The notes under the pieces: generated by a model | Database searches by the model: none | Told to the model about the DNA's origin: nothing | What the model saw: only the letters and a program-made list of their open reading frames with translations | Shown: positions 4,627 to 5,438 of the stretch, one piece after another | Layout: each line of letters starts with the position of its first letter | How positions within the stretch are numbered: the first letter of the stretch is position 1 | Origin: Haemophilus parahaemolyticus | GTDB lineage: Bacteria; Pseudomonadota; Gammaproteobacteria; Enterobacterales; Pasteurellaceae | Reading direction: 5' to 3' | DNA length: 5,438 nucleotides | Assembly: GCF_018373095.1 (NCBI RefSeq) | Contig: NZ_JAHAHT010000113.1 | Span: 1 to 5,438 of the forward strand | Translations under genes and position numbers: made by a program

Positions 4627-5438
4627 GTGACGCAATCTGTAGTTGAAAATATTGTATCAAACCAGCGTAAGCTTGAACGCAAACGCTGGTTTGTTGTGTT
4701 TGCCTTCCTTGCAATTAGCTTGGTGGGCTTTGTGTTTGATATTGTGACAGGCCCGTCAATGCTGCCGCTTGATGAGGTAGTGCAAGCATTGCTCAGAATG
4801 GATGATGTGGAAACTACCACGCACGTGATTGTCTACGATCTCCGCTTACCGATGGCGTTAATGGCGTTGGTGGTAGGCGCAGCACTCGGCGTAGGTGGAG
4901 CCGAAATCCAAACATTGCTAAATAACCCAATGGCAAGCCCTTACACGCTCGGTCTTGCCGCTGCTGCTGGGCTTGGTGCTTCTGCAGTCATTGCTTTTGG
5001 TGGCTTTGGCTTTCCTTCTGCAATTTCGGTGCCAATTGGGGCATTTGTGATGACAATGCTTGCCTCGGGCGTGCTCTTCCTGTTTGCCTCCTTCCGCCGT
5101 TTTAGCTCAGCAATGTTGGTACTGGTCGGGATTGCATTGCTTTTCTTATTTCAGTCGTTACTTTCGCTTATCCAATTTATTGCTGCGCCTGAAATTTCCC
5201 AACAAATTTTGTTCTGGCTGTTTGGTAGTTTAACCAAAGCGACGTGGGAAAACTTGACGATTTTAACCATCGTGACGATCGTCTGTGTGTTCTTGCTTGC
5301 AAAAGATGTGTGGAAATTAACCGCTTTACGTTTAGGCGAAGAGCGTGCCTTAAGTCTTGGCATTAACCTACAATGGCTTCGCTTGAAAACATTGATTTTG
5401 GTTGCTGTAATGACCGCAACTGCCATCAGTTTTGTTGG
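4627..5438 (+). CDS. FecCD-type ABC importer permease, 3' end cut by window edge
   Basis: The visible 270 residues belong to the BtuC/FecCD permease family (PF01032), inner-membrane proteins that dimerise to form the channel for metal chelates. Residues 21-40 form the first membrane helix. The family block follows: DLRLP (71-75), GAALGVGGAEIQTLLNNPMA (84-103, the conserved G-x-x-x-Q and NPxA), and SPYTLGLAAAAGLG (104-117). Further hydrophobic helices lie at about 130-155, 163-185 and 208-225. LGEERALSLGINL (236-248) is the cytoplasmic loop that contacts the ATPase. The family is about 330-350 residues long, so roughly 60-80 are missing. The start must be the GTG at 4627: a stop at 4618 in the same frame excludes anything further upstream and no ATG fits. 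It begins 2 nt after the binding-protein stop, with GTGAG (4613-4617) as a weak ribosome site, so translation is probably coupled. Confidence 0.93.
   Translation, partial: MTQSVVENIVSNQRKLERKRWFVVFAFLAISLVGFVFDIVTGPSMLPLDEVVQALLRMDDVETTTHVIVYDLRLPMALMALVVGAALGVGGAEIQTLLNNPMASPYTLGLAAAAGLGASAVIAFGGFGFPSAISVPIGAFVMTMLASGVLFLFASFRRFSSAMLVLVGIALLFLFQSLLSLIQFIAAPEISQQILFWLFGSLTKATWENLTILTIVTIVCVFLLAKDVWKLTALRLGEERALSLGINLQWLRLKTLILVAVMTATAISFV

Noticed and set aside
4524..4820. 98-codon open frame on the minus strand
   Set aside because: It spans the junction of two well-supported plus-strand genes and its translation is unlike any protein I know.
5151..5426. 91-codon open frame on the minus strand
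   Set aside because: It is antisense to the conserved permease gene; its basic composition is what reversed membrane-helix codons give.

Overview
The window looks like chromosomal DNA of a Pasteurellaceae species (Gammaproteobacteria). The proteins resemble Haemophilus/Actinobacillus homologues and the intergenic DNA is AT-rich. It also carries the ACAAGCGGT-type DNA uptake signal core (4219-4228 on +, 4431-4439 on -) and no copy of the Haemophilus influenzae form AAGTGCGGT. This points to the Actinobacillus pleuropneumoniae / Mannheimia side of the family; species is not resolved.

Layout. 1-218: no supportable gene, one perfect DnaA-box sequence. 219-893 (-): rpe, ribulose-phosphate 3-epimerase. 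894-1118: divergent control region with a good sigma70-like promoter and two palindromes facing right. 1119-2334 (+): a three-gene operon of rpmE2 (zinc-independent L31), rpmJ2 (zinc-independent L36) and a secreted DUF4198-type protein whose predicted mature N-terminus is histidine. It ends at a strong intrinsic terminator (2362-2400). 2401-2746: a non-coding gap with several inverted repeats, including what looks like a terminator for a minus-strand transcript. 2747-3421 (+): radC. 3422-3496: a compact promoter with a Fur-box-like operator. 3497 to the window end (+): an ABC importer operon of the iron-siderophore/cobalamin class, with a periplasmic binding protein followed 2 nt later by a FecCD-type permease cut by the window edge. 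The ATPase gene presumably lies beyond.

How the genes work together. Two transcription units appear to be devoted to metal economy. The rpmE2-rpmJ2 pair is the classic zinc-sparing replacement of ribosomal proteins, de-repressed under zinc starvation by Zur in other bacteria. Its co-transcription with a putative metal-binding periplasmic protein suggests that protein acts in zinc (or other divalent metal) handling. The ABC importer appears iron-regulated through Fur. rpe and radC are housekeeping-type genes without an obvious link to metals. No clearly new multi-gene system is visible. The most interesting points are the DUF4198 gene in the zinc-sparing operon, the palindromes in front of it, and the unexplained minus-strand terminator with structured DNA before radC.
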